Below the pieces are notes generated by a model. The model was not told the origin of the DNA, ran no database searches, and saw only the letters and a program-made list of their open reading frames with translations. This document shows positions 6,054-8,541 of a DNA stretch of 8,541 nucleotides, piece by piece. This stretch comes from Phocaeicola sp. (GTDB lineage Bacteria; Bacteroidota; Bacteroidia; Bacteroidales; Bacteroidaceae). The stretch covers positions 1 to 8,541 of the forward strand of contig JAHHQU010000081.1 of NCBI GenBank assembly GCA_020026225.1. Direction: 5' to 3'. Both the position numbers and the translations under genes were made by a program. The first letter of the stretch is position 1; the number at the start of each line of letters is the position of its first letter.

Positions 6054-7799
6054 ATGTTTGCTATGTTTTCAAGAATTTTGGGGCTTGCTGGTCGATATAA
6101 GGGTCGGATTCAAGGTGCGTTTATATTTGCCTTTTTGGAATCTATTCTTGCAAAAATGCCGATCTATTTGGCGTTTGTTGTTCTGACTGGCTTTTATCAG
6201 AATACTCTGACCGGGAAAATGTGTCTCTATGTAGGATTTGGCTTGTTAGCGTCAGTTGTCCTGGGCGCTGTTTGTCACTACATCTCAAATAGACTGCAAG
6301 GCGCAGCTGGTTATATGATCTTCGCTGATAAGAGAATGGAACTTGGTGAACACCTGCGCAAATTGCCTATGGGCTATTTTACCTCCGGCAATATTGGAAA
6401 AATTAGCTCTGTTCTCAGCACAGATATGGTGTTTATAGAAGAAGTTGCTATGAGCACCCTTGGTAACATGATGAGCTATGTGCTTTCAGCGGGTGTATTG
6501 CTGGTGTTTATGTTCTACTTGAACTGGCAGCTTGGAATCATTGCGCTGGCTGTGACTGTGTTGGCGAATATCATATCCAGAAGTATGAACAGGGTTTCGT
6601 TGAACGAAGCCGCAGGGCGGCAGGAACAGAGCGAAAACCTTACAGATGCGGTACTGTCTTTCGCAGAAGGTATTAGTGTTATCAAAAGCTACAACCTCAT
6701 TGGTGAAAAATCCCAGGAGCTTACTGAAAACTTTAAGCGTTCAAGAGACACATCTTTGGGATTTGAACGAAAGATGACCCCGTGGACAAGAGGATTGAAT
6801 CTTCTTTATGCGATTGGTGTTGCATCCATTTTTGCTTTGTCAATCTATCTGGAATACACGGGAACGCTTTCTTTACCATATTTGCTCGGAGTTCTGCTTT
6901 TTGTGTTTGATCTATTCGGACCGCTCAAAGCATTGTATGGTGAGGCATCGCGACTTACAGTTATGAATGCTGCATTGGATCGTATTGAAGAAGTTCTGAA
7001 TGAGACAGAATTGCCGGATTGTGGCAGGGAGCATATTCCTGAATTGTATTCTAATCATTCCGAGGTCAGCTTTGAAAATGTAACATTCGCTTACCAGAAT
7101 AATGAAGTCTTGCATAATATCAATTTTGCCATGCCTCGTAATACCATGACTGCCCTGGTTGGGCCATCTGGTGGTGGCAAATCCACGATTGCAAATCTGC
7201 TGGCAAGATTGTGGGATGTAAAATCGGGTCATATTATGATTCGTGGAAAGGATATAAGAAATGTGCCGCTTGCTGAATTGATGGAGCAAATCAGTATGGT
7301 ATTTCAGCGTGTTTATTTGTTCCAAGACACAATTTACAACAATATCAGCATGGGAAAGCCTGATGTTACCGAGGAAGAAGTGTATAACGCTGCGAAAAAA
7401 GCCCGTTGCTATGATTTTATCATGGCCCTTCCAGATGGTTTTCAGACCGTAGTTGGCGAGGGAGGTGCTACTCTTTCTGGTGGTGAGAAACAACGCATTT
7501 CCATTGCTCGTTGTATTTTGAAGGATGCCCCGATAGTCATTCTTGATGAAGCAACAGCGAGCGTGGATGTGGATAACGAAAGTTATATTCAGGAAGCTAT
7601 CTCAGAATTGGTGAAGGGAAAGACACTCCTTGTTATTGCCCACCGTTTGAACACCATTCGGAACGCAGATCAAATATTGGTAATTTCTGATGGTAACATC
7701 GTTCAAAGCGGTACACATGACGAATTGATGGCAATAAATGGAATTTATCAAGATTTTGTAAATATCAGAAGCAAAACTGTGGGATGGAGTATTACTTAA
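6054..7799 (+). CDS. ABC transporter half, YbtQ/IrtB-like (siderophore importer type)
   Basis: This is the second half-transporter, 581 residues, expected to form a heterodimer with the preceding protein in the cytoplasmic membrane. Hydrophobic segments lie near 20-45, 57-77, 136-157, 160-178, 247-266 and 272-290. The ATPase has Walker A GPSGGGKST (370-378), Q418, signature LSGGE (474-478), Walker B IVILDE (494-499), ATASVDVDNE and His530. Both ATPase halves keep the catalytic Glu and His, so neither nucleotide site is visibly degenerate, unlike many heterodimeric exporters and like IrtAB. The start ATG directly abuts the TAA of the previous gene. AAAGGAGG at 6038-6045, inside the upstream coding end, gives eight-base spacing, so expression should be coupled. 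A drug-export role cannot be excluded by sequence alone; the regulator pair argues for iron uptake. Confidence 0.93.
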   Translation: MFAMFSRILGLAGRYKGRIQGAFIFAFLESILAKMPIYLAFVVLTGFYQNTLTGKMCLYVGFGLLASVVLGAVCHYISNRLQGAAGYMIFADKRMELGEHLRKLPMGYFTSGNIGKISSVLSTDMVFIEEVAMSTLGNMMSYVLSAGVLLVFMFYLNWQLGIIALAVTVLANIISRSMNRVSLNEAAGRQEQSENLTDAVLSFAEGISVIKSYNLIGEKSQELTENFKRSRDTSLGFERKMTPWTRGLNLLYAIGVASIFALSIYLEYTGTLSLPYLLGVLLFVFDLFGPLKALYGEASRLTVMNAALDRIEEVLNETELPDCGREHIPELYSNHSEVSFENVTFAYQNNEVLHNINFAMPRNTMTALVGPSGGGKSTIANLLARLWDVKSGHIMIRGKDIRNVPLAELMEQISMVFQRVYLFQDTIYNNISMGKPDVTEEEVYNAAKKARCYDFIMALPDGFQTVVGEGGATLSGGEKQRISIARCILKDAPIVILDEATASVDVDNESYIQEAISELVKGKTLLVIAHRLNTIRNADQILVISDGNIVQSGTHDELMAINGIYQDFVNIRSKTVGWSIT

Positions 7800-7832
7800 C
7801 GATACAAAGTTTCTACGCAAAGGAGGAATACC

Positions 7833-8201
7833 ATGAAAGTCTATGCGTCAGGTGAAGATTATTTAGAAGCTGTGCTTGTGATACAAAAAGAAAAAGGTAT
7901 GGTTCGCTGTGTGGATGTAGCCCAGCACATGGAGGTATCCAAACCGAGCGTAACAAACGCGGTATCGGTTCTGCGCTCTACCGGTCACTTGGAAATGGAT
8001 GAAGAACACTATCTTCATTTAACCCCTTCTGGTCGGGCACTTGCTGAAAAGATTTATGAGCGTCATTGCTTTTTTACGAAACAACTGATTGCAGCCGGTG
8101 TTGATTCAAAGATAGCAGAACAAGATGCCTGCAAGATCGAGCACTCTATCAGCGACGAATCTTTTCAGAAATTGAAAAAACATTTTGAGGTACAAGAGTA
8201 G
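7833..8201 (+). CDS. DtxR/MntR-family metal-dependent repressor
   Basis: This 122-residue protein has an N-terminal winged helix (about 5-65, with recognition region VSKPSVTNAVSVLRSTG) and a metal-binding/dimerisation domain. It lacks the C-terminal SH3-like domain of DtxR and is shorter than MntR (about 142). By alignment in my head, likely metal ligands are D9, E12, H78, C100, E103 and H104. D9, E12, H78, E103 and H104 correspond to MntR ligands. C100 falls where DtxR has Cys102 and MntR has Glu99, which hints at iron rather than manganese sensing. AAAGGAGG at 7819-7826 sits six bases before the ATG. It lies 33 bases after the ABC gene with no clear promoter, so it is probably the last gene of the operon and represses it when metal is plentiful. 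Confidence 0.92.
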   Translation: MKVYASGEDYLEAVLVIQKEKGMVRCVDVAQHMEVSKPSVTNAVSVLRSTGHLEMDEEHYLHLTPSGRALAEKIYERHCFFTKQLIAAGVDSKIAEQDACKIEHSISDESFQKLKKHFEVQE

Positions 8202-8214
8202 CTATGTAATAGAA

Positions 8215-8287
8215 TTTCAAAACCGCTGTGACACACAGCCTTATTGATCCTATATCCCAAAATACATTATTTACGGCGGTTTTGAGA
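8215..8287 (+). promoter_or_regulatory. Candidate antiterminator helix overlapping the downstream terminator
   Basis: Bases 8215-8231 can pair with 8271-8287 over 17 consecutive positions, including three G-T pairs; the core TCAAAACCGC/GCGGTTTTGA is perfect. The 3' strand of this helix contains the whole 5' arm of the terminator at 8273-8306, so the two structures exclude each other. The helix begins 14 bases after the repressor gene's stop codon, within reach of a ribosome paused there. A small 5-bp hairpin (CTGTG/CACAG, 8226-8238) overlaps its 5' strand. The regulatory reading is inferred. Confidence 0.45.
8244..8270 (+). promoter_or_regulatory. Possible weak promoter for the downstream leader
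   Basis: TTGATC (8244-8249) and CATTAT (8265-8270) are separated by 15 bp, which is short. If real, transcripts would begin near the 5' arm of the terminator and would lack the antiterminator strand at 8215-8231. Confidence 0.25.
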
Positions 8288-8306
8288 AATCAAGGCCGCC
8301 GTTTTT
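8273..8306 (+). terminator. Intrinsic terminator after the metal-repressor gene
   Basis: ACGGCGG (8273-8279) pairs with CCGCCGT (8296-8302). The stem continues through two G-T pairs and TTGA/TCAA to a GAAA tetraloop (8286-8289), giving 13 contiguous pairs. A five-T run (8302-8306) begins at the last stem base. This is the probable end of the transporter-repressor operon. Its 3' arm can instead pair with 8316-8323. Confidence 0.8.
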
Positions 8307-8340
8307 GCAGACAGCATGGCGGCATAAGGAGGATGCTGAT

Positions 8341-8475
8341 ATGTTGTATTGTTCAAATAACCTATTTTTCGATACTGCCCCTCCTGGGGGTTATTTGATC
8401 TACAATCAGTATCTAAATATTGATGAATCCATTTACAGCTCAGAGGGCCCTTCATGGCCTTCTGGGCTTTTTTAA
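8341..8475 (+). CDS. 44-codon small ORF, possible leader peptide
   Basis: The ATG at 8341 lies eight bases after AAGGAGG (8326-8332), as good a ribosome binding site as any large gene here. The 44-residue product is rich in Tyr (3, 18, 21, 24, 32) and Pro-Gly, has no membrane segment, and contains one Cys. Its last codons run through the stem and T-run of the terminator at 8437-8473, and the TAA is at 8473-8475. An inverted repeat (8353-8362 with 8389-8398) lies within it. A short ORF ending inside a terminator is the layout of transcription-attenuation leaders, for example those ahead of tet(M)-class ribosome-protection genes. The peptide looks vaguely like leaders of that kind, but I cannot confirm the match. 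It could also be a chance ORF. Confidence 0.5.
   Translation: MLYCSNNLFFDTAPPGGYLIYNQYLNIDESIYSSEGPSWPSGLF
8353..8398 (+). repeat. Inverted repeat with nested GC hairpin in the small ORF
   Basis: TCAAATAACC (8353-8362) is exactly complementary to GGTTATTTGA (8389-8398). Nested inside, CCCC (8378-8381) can pair with GGGG (8386-8389) around TCCT, competing for base 8389. Translation of the small ORF would open this structure, so it could couple ribosome position to folding downstream. Confidence 0.5.
8437..8473 (+). terminator. Strong intrinsic terminator overlapping the end of the small ORF
   Basis: AGCTCAGAGGGCC (8437-8449) pairs with GGCCTTCTGGGCT (8456-8468) over 13 positions with two G-T pairs and a six-base loop. 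A six-T run (8468-8473) follows. Its position at the end of the 44-codon ORF suggests attenuation of a gene beyond base 8541 rather than plain termination. Confidence 0.8.
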
Positions 8476-8497
8476 TACCCAGGTGTAACTGCCCCTA

Positions 8498-8521
8498 AAA
8501 AACTTTTTCTAAAAAGTTTTT
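8498..8521. repeat. AT-rich perfect 11-bp inverted repeat
   Basis: AAAAACTTTTT (8498-8508) and AAAAAGTTTTT (8511-8521) are separated by CT. It follows the terminator at 8437-8473 and lies near the window edge. It may be a further terminator, since T-rich sequence ends its 3' arm, or part of the leader of the next gene. The window ends too soon to tell. Confidence 0.5.
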
Positions 8522-8541
8522 CAAAAAATCAGCTTTTAGCG

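Noticed and set aside
6912..7493. Long minus-strand reading frame (193 codons) antisense to the second ABC gene
   Set aside because: It lies wholly opposite a clear ABC ATPase, shows no recognisable domain and I saw no ribosome binding site; it is a shadow of the real gene.
4269..7799. Multidrug exporter interpretation of the two ABC halves
   Set aside because: The fold alone permits it, but the ADPENE-type motif, two intact nucleotide sites and the flanking DtxR and YbtA/PchR-like regulators favour a siderophore importer; kept as an alternative in the gene entry.
1..8541. CRISPR arrays, tRNA or rRNA genes, insertion sequences
   Set aside because: I saw no regularly spaced repeats, cloverleaf, rRNA segments or transposase-like proteins anywhere in the window.

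Overview
The window looks like accessory DNA from a low-to-moderate GC Gram-positive (Firmicutes), most likely a gut-type Clostridia relative. Every gene is on the + strand, starts behind a strong AGGAGG-type ribosome binding site, and is tightly packed. No integrase, relaxase or transposase is visible, so the idea that this is cargo of an integrative element rests on general knowledge of where such cassettes occur, not on this sequence.

Layout: (1) 1-189, leader with a good promoter and a small palindrome. (2) 190-1155, an AraC-family activator of the YbtA/PchR type. (3) 1156-1301, a dense regulatory region with three copies of a TTTTGGGT element, a weak promoter and a perfect 21-bp hairpin whose core matches the palindrome in front of the araC-type gene. 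(4) 1302-4254, a complete energy-coupling factor (ECF) transporter: Trep_Strep/MptD-family S component, EcfT, and one polypeptide carrying both ATPase domains. An intrinsic-terminator-like hairpin lies between the S and T genes. (5) 4269-7799, two half-size ABC transporters with the exporter fold, abutting stop to start and resembling the siderophore importers YbtP/YbtQ and IrtA/IrtB. (6) 7833-8201, a short DtxR/MntR-family metal-dependent repressor. (7) 8202-8541, a 340-base region without a large gene. It holds a set of mutually exclusive RNA helices around a terminator, a 44-codon ORF with a good ribosome binding site, a second strong terminator, and an AT-rich palindrome at the edge. This looks like the attenuator leader of a gene lying beyond the window.

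How it may work together (inference): the cassette reads as a metallophore uptake module. The YbtPQ/IrtAB-like pair would import a ferric siderophore. The ECF transporter would import a related small molecule or metal species. The AraC protein would sense the ligand and activate the promoter in front of the S gene. The DtxR-like protein would repress when metal is plentiful, through the GTTAG-N6-CTAAC palindromes downstream of both promoters. No siderophore biosynthesis genes are present, so use of siderophores made by other organisms is the simplest reading.
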